From: Paenibacillaceae bacterium
GTDB taxonomy: Bacteria > Bacillota > Bacilli > Paenibacillales > CANHGK01
NCBI GenBank assembly: GCA_947460235.1
Contig: CANHGK010000007.1
Span: 1 to 64,000 of the forward strand
Direction: 5' to 3'
Length of the DNA: 64,000 bases
This document shows positions 35,823-45,131 of this stretch, one piece after another. The notes below the pieces were generated by a model. The model ran no database searches. It was not told the origin of the DNA and saw only the letters and a program-made list of their open reading frames with translations. Each line of letters opens with the position of its first letter. The first letter of the stretch is position 1. Position numbers and translations under genes: made by a program.

Positions 35823-37802
35823 ATGGAAATCATCAGGGAAGGTAACTCCATCGATGAAGCGATTCAATCCGTGCTACTCGAAAAAGGTTGGTCAAAAGAA
35901 CAAGTACAAGTCGAAACGTTACAAGAATCAAAAGCGAGTTTTTTTAAACGCCAAAAAGCCATTGTAAAAGTCATTCATCTTGATTTACTACTTGAAAAAT
36001 TGACTGAATATTCTGAATCAGAGACAAAGAAAATCGTGGTTTTTGATGGCAAGCGAATGCTGGTCATGCCACCAAACCGTTATGATTTATATCAATTTAA
36101 TCCCCCAAAACGATTCAAAGTGATGATCGAAGATCACGAAGTAACAGCGCAACAATCATTTTTGCCAGAGGAGAAAATTGAAGTACAAGTACCATCGTTT
36201 GAAGACCAACTAGAGTTCATCATCTCAGAAAATAAAATGGAGTGTACTTTGCGCTTCAAAAATGAAAGCGGTTTCTCAATCATTCCAATCGTGAAAACAA
36301 CGGAGAAACAATTTAATTTGTATTTTGACGAATTGCGAATTTCGCATGCTGAATGGACGGTACAGCGTGTTGTTGAGAAAATGAAAGAATTAAACATCGT
36401 GTATGGTGTTGATGAACAAGCAATCAATTTGTGGTTGGATCAACCTGAAAAATGGTCAGAAGGAATCATTGCAGCACGCGGCAAAAATCGAGTGGACGGA
36501 ATCCCAACACATTATGAACTCCTTTTCAAAAAAAGAAATCCTATCGCCAAAGCGAAAGCGGATTCCAAAGAATCAATCGATTATTATGGATTTTCGCCAA
36601 TTCAAACTGCAAAAGTCGGAGACGAATTAATCCTTGTGACGCCACCAACGTCCGGTGAAAATGGGTACAACGTACTAGGTGTAGTTGATGAAGCGATTCC
36701 AGGCGCAAATAACCCTTTAATCCTAGGGGATAACGTGCATATGGCGCCAGATGGCGTAACGGTCATAGCCGATCTTGAAGGACTTGTGGATCATGTCGAT
36801 AATAAAATTGCGATGTCACCACTATTCACAGTGAACGGAGATGTTGGTCTCAATACTGGAAGTATACGGTTTGCCGGGAGTATCGTCGTGAATGGTAGTG
36901 TTCTAGATGGCATGATTGTCGAAGCGACTGATAATGTGCACATTACTGGATCGGTTAGTGAATCAACGATTCGAGCCGGGAAAAATGTTGAGATACAAGG
37001 AAATGTCTTGATGAGTCGTATATACACTGGAACGCAAAATGTCAACGGGATGAAACAATTACTCTGGATACGGCATATGAACGAACATTTGCAAACTGCG
37101 CTTATTGAAAGAGGACATGTTAAAGATAGTAATGTTAAACATCAAACACATGGACCACATGGTAGTCACTCTGCAATTGAACAGAAACATTTATTCGTCC
37201 TAAAATGGTTTCAAGAAGGACAAACCATTGTAAAATGGGACAGCAAAGAAGATCATGTTGTTCGGCTCAAAGATTGGATGGACCGTGCAAAAATGGCGTT
37301 TCTTGGTCGGGCGGAAAGCGCGCATGCGATGGAGAAAATGGAAGAGTGGTTGTTCGACGAGGGGGCAGCATTGGAGTTGATTTGGTTGCAACATTTGGAC
37401 GAACCACATGATGCCAAAGTGTTTAATTCGCATATGTCGACGATTTTATCTACTGGAACCGTTCAAGTGATCGGAAAAAGCAGCTATATTTCCACGCTTG
37501 TTGCCGGTGATCGTGTTATTGTTTTTGAAGGTGAAGGTTTTGTGCGAGGTGGAATGGTACTTGCGGGGAATGCGATTTTAGTCAAAAACTTAGGTAGCCC
37601 TTCTGGTGCGCATACGCGTTGTAAAGTGCTTCATGATGACGGTACGATCGGCATGGATACTGGATATCCAGGGGTGTTTGCATGGGTAGGACACCATCGC
37701 ACCATATTGAATTCAGTGATGAAACGCTGTTTAATATCTTTTGATCATGAGAAAAACACCATTGCTTTTGGTGTATTAAAAGATAAGCCGAAAGGAAAAT
37801 GA
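35823..37802 (+). CDS. Jag-N / FapA (DUF342) domain protein
   Basis: This is a 659-aa cytoplasmic protein. Residues 1-55 (IIREGNSIDEAIQSVLLEKGW...ASFFKRQKAIVKV) resemble the Jag N-terminal domain. A FapA (flagellar assembly protein A, DUF342) region covers about 115-620. It contains a right-handed beta-helix of short repeats (FTVNGDVGLNTGSIRFAGSI, VVNGSVLDGMIVEATDN) and then an insertion of charged helices. FapA proteins influence flagellar placement or polar localisation in some bacteria and resemble MinC-type beta-helices; the molecular role is not established. The ATG has GGAGGGGAG. The gene is single between a leader hairpin and a terminator. A cell-surface or motility role is inferred. 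Confidence 0.87.
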   Translation: MEIIREGNSIDEAIQSVLLEKGWSKEQVQVETLQESKASFFKRQKAIVKVIHLDLLLEKLTEYSESETKKIVVFDGKRMLVMPPNRYDLYQFNPPKRFKVMIEDHEVTAQQSFLPEEKIEVQVPSFEDQLEFIISENKMECTLRFKNESGFSIIPIVKTTEKQFNLYFDELRISHAEWTVQRVVEKMKELNIVYGVDEQAINLWLDQPEKWSEGIIAARGKNRVDGIPTHYELLFKKRNPIAKAKADSKESIDYYGFSPIQTAKVGDELILVTPPTSGENGYNVLGVVDEAIPGANNPLILGDNVHMAPDGVTVIADLEGLVDHVDNKIAMSPLFTVNGDVGLNTGSIRFAGSIVVNGSVLDGMIVEATDNVHITGSVSESTIRAGKNVEIQGNVLMSRIYTGTQNVNGMKQLLWIRHMNEHLQTALIERGHVKDSNVKHQTHGPHGSHSAIEQKHLFVLKWFQEGQTIVKWDSKEDHVVRLKDWMDRAKMAFLGRAESAHAMEKMEEWLFDEGAALELIWLQHLDEPHDAKVFNSHMSTILSTGTVQVIGKSSYISTLVAGDRVIVFEGEGFVRGGMVLAGNAILVKNLGSPSGAHTRCKVLHDDGTIGMDTGYPGVFAWVGHHRTILNSVMKRCLISFDHEKNTIAFGVLKDKPKGK

Positions 37803-37826
37803 TGTTAAATCTAGCTGATTTGAAAA

Positions 37827-37864
37827 AAGAACTGAGACATGATAACTGTCTCAGTTCTTTTTTA
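37827..37864 (+). terminator. Terminator of the FapA gene
   Basis: AAGAACTGAGAC, loop ATGATAACT, GTCTCAGTTCTT, then a T run. Confidence 0.9.
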
Positions 37865-37952
37865 TATATTTATAGATATTGGAAGGTAAAATTGTCAGAA
37901 AAATCGAATTGTATCTAGGTTCATAATTTACTCGTATTGGGGGAACAAGGTA

Positions 37953-40900
37953 ATGATTGCCAAATTGTTTTTGAAATCCCGTAAGTGGACATCAATCAGT
38001 CTTGTGATGATGTTGATTGTCCAAATCATGGCAGCATGGATTACATCAGTGGCAGCATTTGCAGTTACATCTTCAATTAGTATGGCGAGCTTTACGGAAC
38101 AACCAGGAGGTAAGGCTGCTTGGACAATTCCAGGTGATTTTAACAGCTGGGACAAGACAGCTGGGTTCAAATTGAAACATTTAGCAAATGGTGATTTTTA
38201 TGGTTATTCTGCTAATTTAACGGCTGGAACTTATGGATTCAAATTCGTGTTAAATGACGATTGGAATCAATCCATTGGTGATGGCGCAAACAATTTTAGT
38301 TTGACATTAGCGAACGATGGGATTGTAAATTTCTACATCAAGGGGAATTCAACGGGGGATGCACAAATCCGCGTTGAAGGAGCAACAGTGGCGGGGATTA
38401 CTTCTTATTCACCTACTAGAGATTCATCCAATTGGCCTCGCCTGGTCGGTAGTACAGCTGGTTTACTTGGTGTAACAGCTGATGGTGGTTGGTCACCGAG
38501 TACATCTGATTTATATTTCATAGATTATAATTTTGATAACACAGTATATATGCTTCAACGAGATTTATCTGTTGGATCATCAGACGCAAAGGTCGTTTTT
38601 GGCTCGAGTTGGAGTGATCCGAACTATGGGGTTGGAAGTGGTAATTTAACAGTTGACGTAACCGATGCTGCAGTACCGGTTGTGTTGAAAATTGATGCGT
38701 CTGCGCAGACACCGGAATTGTCACAAGTAACATCTCCTACACAAAATGTTGTTGGCGTTGATATGACTAGTTTTCCAGTACAACCGGGCGGGATTGCTAC
38801 ATGGACGATTCCAGGAGATTTTAACAGTTGGGATAAAACAGATGGATTCAAATTGAAACATTTATCAAATGGTGATTTTTATGGATATTCTGCTGATTTG
38901 AAAGCTGGAACTTATGGATTCAAGTTTGTTTTAAATGATGATTGGAATCAATCGATTGGTAATGGTTCAAATAACTTTAGTTTGACATTAGCGAATGATG
39001 GAATTGTGAATTTCTACATTAAGGGTAATACAACGGGTAATGCAGTAATCCGAGTTGAAGGAACGACGGTAGCAGGGATTACTTCGTATACACAAGCTCG
39101 AAATTTGTCAAATTGGCCTCGACTTGTTGGGGGAACTGCAGGATTACTAGGTGTAACAGCAGATGGTGGCTGGTCACCAAGTACGTCTGATTTGTATTTT
39201 GTCGATTATAATTTTGATGGTTCAGTATATTATTTACAGCGTAATTTGCCAGTGGGTTCCTCAGATGCAAAGGTTGTATTTGGTTCGAGTTGGAGTGACC
39301 CGAACTATGGGGTTGGAAGTGGAAATTTATCCGTTAACGTAACCGACGCCACAGAACCAGTTGTATTGAAAATTGATGCGTTCGCAGAAACAAAACAATT
39401 ATCACAACGTACAGTTGGTCAAATTGATCCTGTTGCAGATGTTATTGCCGAACAACCAGGCGGATTGGTTAAGTGGACAATACCAGGTGATTTTAACAGT
39501 TGGAATGAATCGACAGGTTTCAAAATGAAACATATCGCCAATGGTGATTATTATGAGTACTCAACCGTGTTAGACCCTGGTACGTATTCTTTTGCATTTG
39601 TCATGAATGGAAGTTGGGATAATAAGGTATCAAACAATGGATTAAATTATAGTATGACCGTATCTAAACAATCCAAAGTGAATTTTTATGTGCGTGGAAC
39701 GAAACCTGATAATACGGTCGTTCGGGTAACTGGTGCGACGGTTCCAGCGATTCCTGTTTATGTCCCATCGCGAGATGAATCAAATTTGCCAAGACTTGTT
39801 GGTTCAATTGCTAAACCACTGGGAGTTACAGCGAATGACGGCTGGTCGCCGAGCACTTCGGAATTGTATTTTGTAGATTACAACTTTGATGGTTCTGTGT
39901 ACCTTTTACAACGTGATGTACCGAAAGGTAATTATGATGCAAAAGTAACACTAGGCACAAATTGGGATGAAAATTACGGTGGCAACGGACCAGGAGATCC
40001 AAACTTAAGTTTAAATCTGATTGATCCGTCTAATCGACTATTGTTTACTTTTGATGCTTCACAACCGGAAGGTCAACGGAAATTAGAGGCTAAACTACTT
40101 ACGGACGGCTTTGATGGCGTGGTTTCTGCTGGTTCTGTTTATTACGATAGCCGCAACGAATTGTTTAAAACACCGTTTGGAGCGCTCAAACAAGCGCAAC
40201 AAGATTTAACATTACGAATCCAAGCGGATGAAAAAGATGTTCAACGTGCAAGGGTTGAATTGATGCATCCGGATCAGTCGACAACAACTTATGATATGCA
40301 TTTTGCATTCAGAAAAGCTAACAAAGATTACTTTGAAGTGACAATTCCAAAAGCTGAGTTTGATCAATATGGTATTTGGGGTTATAAGTTTGTATTAACA
40401 GATGGCCAGTCAAAAGTAGAGTATGGTGAAGATAACAAACGCGGAGGAAGCGGGAATGCAACCGCGGACGATGCGCTTACGTATGATTTGACGGTATATA
40501 AATCGGATTTCCAACCTCCGACTTGGTTGCAAAGTGCACGCATTTATCAAATTTTCCCGGATCGTTTCTTCGATGGTGACAAGTCCAATAACCGTGCAAA
40601 AGTTGTTGATGGATCACGCGGATATCGTAATGAAGGGGATATGAACAACTATCGCAAGAGCCAAAAAATAGAGTATTTTGATGGTGGAGTTGCAAATGAT
40701 CCTGTTCCAGATCAAGTGTGGGGAACTACTGCGGATTATCCAGAAAATCCACAACGTAGTTATCCAGAAAATAAGGCGTACTTTCCAGATGCGAAAAGTG
40801 ATGGAGAATGGTCTAATGAATTTTATGGTGGGGACTTACAAGGGATAACTCAAAAACTGAATTATATTAAATCTCTTGGATTTAATACAATCTACTTAAA

Positions 40901-43900
40901 TCCAGTCGAGTGGTCAGAATCGAACCATAAATATAATGCGACTGACTATAATCATGTGGATCCAATGTTTGCTCAACCAGTATACAATACACCTGGAGAA
41001 CCGAAATCTGGATTGAATTACGCAGCAACAAGGATTGCATCAGATAAGGTGTTTACAGACTTAGCCAAAGCAGCAGATGAAGTTGGCATTCGTTTGATCG
41101 CAGACGGGGTATTTAATCACATCGGTGATGATTCCATTTACTTTGACCGTTATGAAAAATATCCGGAAATCGGTGCGTATGAATATTGGGCAAAAGTGTT
41201 TGATCGGATGAAATCAGCTAGTTTAACCCAAACTGCTTCAGAACAGGCAATTAAAAACGAATTTAAAAATAAAGTGAATCCGACGACTGGTCAAAAGTAT
41301 ATAGATGAGGATTTCAAATATACTTCCATGTTTACGATCACTAATGATTATCGTTTCTGGGATCAAAAGAAATTGTTCTCGTCGTATAATTTTAATGGTT
41401 GGTATGGCAACGATTCATTGCCTGAATTTGATTCCAAATCCCAAGACCAGAATGAACTAGAAGATATTCCAGGGATGAATGAATGGAATAACAAAGTTTA
41501 TCGTGATCTTGTAATCGGTTATGACCTTAATGGTAAAACAGATCAACAAAAATTAAGTGCAGTACAAAATACAGCTTCACAACGTTGGTTGTGGATGGGG
41601 GCAAATGCTTGGCGTTTAGACGCGGCGCGTGATGTATCCTCAGGTACGTGGAAGCAGTTCCGAAAAGCGGTGAAATCTGTCGCTGGGTTGGATAACGTCA
41701 ATGGCAAAACCATTGAAGAACCAGCCTTGATTGCGGAGGATTGGGGAAATGCGAGTGATTTGTTGCTTGGAGATCAATTCGATACTGTCATGAACTATCG
41801 TTTTATTGGAGCCATTGAACCGTTTTTAACGGGAATTAATGATGCAACTGCTGCTGATACAGCGGAAAGTTTAGAGTCAATTCGAGAAGATTATCCGCCT
41901 TATGTATGGAAATCATTATTAAATTTACTTGATTCTCATGACACAACACGATTTATTACGCGAATGGATGATTATAAATTAAATCAAGAATCATTAAAAG
42001 TAGCACCTGAACCAAAAAATGACGCATATCAACGCGCAGCACTTGGAATTATTATGCAATACGCTTACCCTGGTGCACCAATGGTTTATTACGGTGATGA
42101 AGTTGGTCTTCCAGGAACAAAAGATCCGGATTCAAGACGCTTCTTCCCTTGGTCAAAAATTCAAGGTTCTAATAACTCCTATTCTGCAACAGGAGCAGGT
42201 TCTGAACTGTTTACTTTGTATAAAAAGCTTGGACAAGCACGTTCAGATCATAGTGTGTTTGCAGATGGCGATGTGAAAATTTTATATGCTGAAGGCGACG
42301 TAATTGTGATTGGACGTCGAAATGCGACCGAAAGCGCAATTGTTGCGCTAAATCGTGCCGATACTTCGAAAAAAGTTACTTTAAATCTAAAGGGTTATAT
42401 TGCTAATGGAATAACATTTAGTGACGCATTAGATAATGTATCAGATGTCTCTGCTACAAATGGAAGTATTGAATTGACCATTCCAGCTGTAAAAGGTGTC
42501 GTCTTAATCAGTAATGCTCAACTCAATGTTCCACAAATTCCGCAAAACGTTGTTGAGAATGTTGGACAAAATGGTGTGGATTTAACGTGGGATGTTGTAT
42601 CTTCAACGTCTTATGATGTATATCGCAGTGAGTGGCCAGGTGAAATCGGTTCTAAAATTGGTACCATTGCCGCTGGCGATAATGGAGCATATACGGATTC
42701 AGTAGTTTCAAAAGGTCAGCACTACTATTACCAAATCGTTGCACGAAAAGATTCTGGTGAAACATCTGCTCCATCAAGTCAATTGGATGTATATGTACCA
42801 TGGACCGTTAGTTCGGTTTCAGCACCAGATATAACGGGTGCTACTGTTGATCTAGATAATGGAACACAGACGGGAGCGATCAAGGTAACAATTGACGTTC
42901 CGGGGGTGACCAACGATTCGAATCTTGCAGACCTAAAAGCCAACGTGATTCTAGGAGATTTGGAAATACTTTTAAATGGTGAAATTATTCAAAGATCACC
43001 TCTGAAATATTTGGAAGATTCTTCTGGTAAAAAAGTGTATTATGCTACATTCCAGCCGCTTTCTGCAGATACATTCGATGTTCGCGCACGCGTTTCGACG
43101 GATTTTGGAAATCACTATACTACTTCCAGTTCCACGCAAATTACGATCGCAAAAACATCAAGTGATACGACTGCACCTGATGCTGTAACGCTTAGTGCAA
43201 TCAATGAGCAATCCAATCAGGCGCATTTGAATTGGAGTGCAGCAACTCAAGATGTGAAATTACTTGTGATTCAACGTAAAAAACAAAGTGAACAAAGTTA
43301 TGAAAATATTGCATTCTTACAATCAGATGCAATTCAGTATGCTGATGTAAATGTGCACAATGGCGTTACCTATGAATATCGTGTTGTTGCCTATGATCAA
43401 GCGATGAATGTTGCAAATTCGAATACGGTGTCCGTAACACCACAAATGGCGATCATTGATGTTACCTTGCATTTACACATGAATGATGATTTAGGTGATA
43501 CGGATAATGTCAACGTCTCAGGTACATTTAACAATTGGTCGACAACATCATCGATTTTGCAAGTTCCATCTGGTGCAACGACTCGAGAAACTTTAGAATA
43601 TAAATTCAAAATGTTCTCAGGTAAACAAATCCAGTACAAATACAACCGAGGTGACTGGAACACCGAAGCATTGACTTCAAATGTCGCTGAAGATATTAAT
43701 TCACATAAAAACTTTGCATTCTCCACAACTGGAGACAATATGCAAGTAACGATTATGGATCAAGGCGATCATAAAATGCTTGTTGATGATTATGTTCTTC
43801 GCTGGGTTGATTTACCAGTAATTGTGTATTTACCGAAAAAACAAGCAGTCTCAAGATTTAAAGATACAACGCAAGAAGTCACTTATGAAACGACTTCCGA

Positions 43901-45002
43901 TACGACTGATCTGAAATTAAAAGTTCCATTTGGAGTTGATGTGAAAGTAAACAATCAACTCGTAGGTTCATCTGAACATGATGGTGTCGGAAACCTTTGG
44001 ATTAAAAACATTAGTACTGCCGTTAAAACGACGACCTTGAACGTTGCGGTTGCTCCTAGTGCTGAAACTCTTGCACTTTCTTGGTTTCCAAAAGTTGGAG
44101 AAGATTTTACGAAGAATGTAGCGAAATCGACACAAAATTTCAAGGTTACGATCACGAATCCAAATTATACTGCAACAAAACTTGAATCGTTCAAATTATC
44201 AAATTCTATTATTGATAACAATGATGCAGGGATTAATGTGAGTTGGAATTCGGTTGCAGATCAAAGCATAACCGAATATCGTATTTATGTTGATGGTGTC
44301 GCAGTTGCAAAAGTTCCAGCGAACAAAACAAGTTATGAAATAACTGGTCTTTTACCAGACACTGTTTATAAAGTTACCATGGGAACTGGAAATGGGTCAG
44401 GTAAATTCTTGTTGTCAGATTCCAAAAACTTCCGTACCGCGGAGTTGCCAGTGGCTATACCGGTGCCAACATCGGTGCCAACACTAGTTCCGACTCAAGT
44501 GCCAGTATCAACACCAACGCCAATGGTTACAGCTACACCGGTTCCAACAGCATCACCAACTACGGCAGCATCAGCAACGCCAATACCAATCGTAGTTGTA
44601 CCAACACCAACAATTGTAGTACCAATTACGACACCGACCGTAATTTCTGGTTCAACACCATCAAGTACACAACCAACGGTGATTTTTAACCCAATTATCT
44701 TAACTCCAGTTAAGATTACAAATGCAACAGCAACAGCAACTATTCCTGAGTTTGATAAGACGGGTAGTTACAAGCAAACGCTTAAAATTGAAGCAAATTC
44801 GATTCAGGCAACTTTCTTGGTAGGTAATATTGATAAGCGATTGAAAGTGTCGTTCGTAGTACCAAAAAACCAACGTCGAGCAATCGAATCATTTAATTAC
44901 ACGATTTTCAAAAATAGCACCTTAAAAGTTTGGGTAAAATTAAAACAATCATACAAATATCCGATTGCCATTGATTTGGTATTTGGAATCGTTGAGAAAT
45001 AA
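37953..45002 (+). CDS. Secreted modular amylopullulanase (GH13)
   Basis: This giant extracellular starch-debranching amylase is 2349 aa. The signal peptide is about 1-36. Three ~225-residue units (about 49-725) follow, each two X25/CBM48-like modules (IPGDFNSWD...GTYGFKFVLNDDWNQ). An N-terminal amylase domain covers about 726-845 and the GH13 barrel about 850-1520, with nucleophile Asp in AWRLDAARDV (about 1222), Glu in LIAEDWGNA and Asp in LLDSHDTTRF. The rest is FN3 (about 1525-1615), a beta module, FN3, a CBM20-like domain (VSGTFNNWSTTSSILQ, about 1836-1930), FN3, a Pro/Thr linker and an unassigned C-terminal domain. No SLH domain is present. Cleavage of alpha-1,4 and alpha-1,6 bonds is expected from family resemblance. 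The ATG follows GGGGGAACAAGG. Confidence 0.92.
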   Translation: MIAKLFLKSRKWTSISLVMMLIVQIMAAWITSVAAFAVTSSISMASFTEQPGGKAAWTIPGDFNSWDKTAGFKLKHLANGDFYGYSANLTAGTYGFKFVLNDDWNQSIGDGANNFSLTLANDGIVNFYIKGNSTGDAQIRVEGATVAGITSYSPTRDSSNWPRLVGSTAGLLGVTADGGWSPSTSDLYFIDYNFDNTVYMLQRDLSVGSSDAKVVFGSSWSDPNYGVGSGNLTVDVTDAAVPVVLKIDASAQTPELSQVTSPTQNVVGVDMTSFPVQPGGIATWTIPGDFNSWDKTDGFKLKHLSNGDFYGYSADLKAGTYGFKFVLNDDWNQSIGNGSNNFSLTLANDGIVNFYIKGNTTGNAVIRVEGTTVAGITSYTQARNLSNWPRLVGGTAGLLGVTADGGWSPSTSDLYFVDYNFDGSVYYLQRNLPVGSSDAKVVFGSSWSDPNYGVGSGNLSVNVTDATEPVVLKIDAFAETKQLSQRTVGQIDPVADVIAEQPGGLVKWTIPGDFNSWNESTGFKMKHIANGDYYEYSTVLDPGTYSFAFVMNGSWDNKVSNNGLNYSMTVSKQSKVNFYVRGTKPDNTVVRVTGATVPAIPVYVPSRDESNLPRLVGSIAKPLGVTANDGWSPSTSELYFVDYNFDGSVYLLQRDVPKGNYDAKVTLGTNWDENYGGNGPGDPNLSLNLIDPSNRLLFTFDASQPEGQRKLEAKLLTDGFDGVVSAGSVYYDSRNELFKTPFGALKQAQQDLTLRIQADEKDVQRARVELMHPDQSTTTYDMHFAFRKANKDYFEVTIPKAEFDQYGIWGYKFVLTDGQSKVEYGEDNKRGGSGNATADDALTYDLTVYKSDFQPPTWLQSARIYQIFPDRFFDGDKSNNRAKVVDGSRGYRNEGDMNNYRKSQKIEYFDGGVANDPVPDQVWGTTADYPENPQRSYPENKAYFPDAKSDGEWSNEFYGGDLQGITQKLNYIKSLGFNTIYLNPVEWSESNHKYNATDYNHVDPMFAQPVYNTPGEPKSGLNYAATRIASDKVFTDLAKAADEVGIRLIADGVFNHIGDDSIYFDRYEKYPEIGAYEYWAKVFDRMKSASLTQTASEQAIKNEFKNKVNPTTGQKYIDEDFKYTSMFTITNDYRFWDQKKLFSSYNFNGWYGNDSLPEFDSKSQDQNELEDIPGMNEWNNKVYRDLVIGYDLNGKTDQQKLSAVQNTASQRWLWMGANAWRLDAARDVSSGTWKQFRKAVKSVAGLDNVNGKTIEEPALIAEDWGNASDLLLGDQFDTVMNYRFIGAIEPFLTGINDATAADTAESLESIREDYPPYVWKSLLNLLDSHDTTRFITRMDDYKLNQESLKVAPEPKNDAYQRAALGIIMQYAYPGAPMVYYGDEVGLPGTKDPDSRRFFPWSKIQGSNNSYSATGAGSELFTLYKKLGQARSDHSVFADGDVKILYAEGDVIVIGRRNATESAIVALNRADTSKKVTLNLKGYIANGITFSDALDNVSDVSATNGSIELTIPAVKGVVLISNAQLNVPQIPQNVVENVGQNGVDLTWDVVSSTSYDVYRSEWPGEIGSKIGTIAAGDNGAYTDSVVSKGQHYYYQIVARKDSGETSAPSSQLDVYVPWTVSSVSAPDITGATVDLDNGTQTGAIKVTIDVPGVTNDSNLADLKANVILGDLEILLNGEIIQRSPLKYLEDSSGKKVYYATFQPLSADTFDVRARVSTDFGNHYTTSSSTQITIAKTSSDTTAPDAVTLSAINEQSNQAHLNWSAATQDVKLLVIQRKKQSEQSYENIAFLQSDAIQYADVNVHNGVTYEYRVVAYDQAMNVANSNTVSVTPQMAIIDVTLHLHMNDDLGDTDNVNVSGTFNNWSTTSSILQVPSGATTRETLEYKFKMFSGKQIQYKYNRGDWNTEALTSNVAEDINSHKNFAFSTTGDNMQVTIMDQGDHKMLVDDYVLRWVDLPVIVYLPKKQAVSRFKDTTQEVTYETTSDTTDLKLKVPFGVDVKVNNQLVGSSEHDGVGNLWIKNISTAVKTTTLNVAVAPSAETLALSWFPKVGEDFTKNVAKSTQNFKVTITNPNYTATKLESFKLSNSIIDNNDAGINVSWNSVADQSITEYRIYVDGVAVAKVPANKTSYEITGLLPDTVYKVTMGTGNGSGKFLLSDSKNFRTAELPVAIPVPTSVPTLVPTQVPVSTPTPMVTATPVPTASPTTAASATPIPIVVVPTPTIVVPITTPTVISGSTPSSTQPTVIFNPIILTPVKITNATATATIPEFDKTGSYKQTLKIEANSIQATFLVGNIDKRLKVSFVVPKNQRRAIESFNYTIFKNSTLKVWVKLKQSYKYPIAIDLVFGIVEK
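38100..40080 (+). repeat. Three tandem ~675-bp X25-type module pairs in the amylopullulanase gene
   Basis: The motif CCAGGTGATTTTAACAG recurs at 38130, 38811 (one base changed) and 39483, giving periods of 681 and 672 bases. The first two copies are highly similar in DNA; the third is more diverged. Confidence 0.85.
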
Positions 45003-45020
45003 TTGAATCCTTATGGTGTT

Positions 45021-45049
45021 ACCTGCCCCAATTTTGGGGCAGGTTTTTT
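45021..45049 (+). terminator. Terminator of the amylopullulanase gene
   Basis: ACCTGCCCCAA and TTGGGGCAGGT, then a T run. Confidence 0.9.
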
Positions 45050-45061
45050 CTTGTAAATAAG

Positions 45062-45090
45062 TTGGAATTGAAGGCGTTATCAAGTATAGT
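45062..45090 (+). promoter_or_regulatory. Promoter of pulA with a cre-like CcpA site in the spacer
   Basis: TTGGAA and TATAGT are separated by 17 bases. The spacer contains TGAAGGCGTTATCA (45069-45082), one mismatch from the catabolite-responsive element consensus TGWNANCGNTNWCA. CcpA bound here would block the polymerase, giving glucose repression of the pullulanase gene. Confidence 0.65.
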
Positions 45091-45131
45091 ATGCTAAGGG
45101 AAATAGTTTATTTTTTTGGGAGGAATACATA

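Noticed and set aside
35782-35967. 61-aa ORF overlapping the FapA start
   Set aside because: The FapA frame has the strong ribosome binding site and a recognisable domain; this frame has neither.
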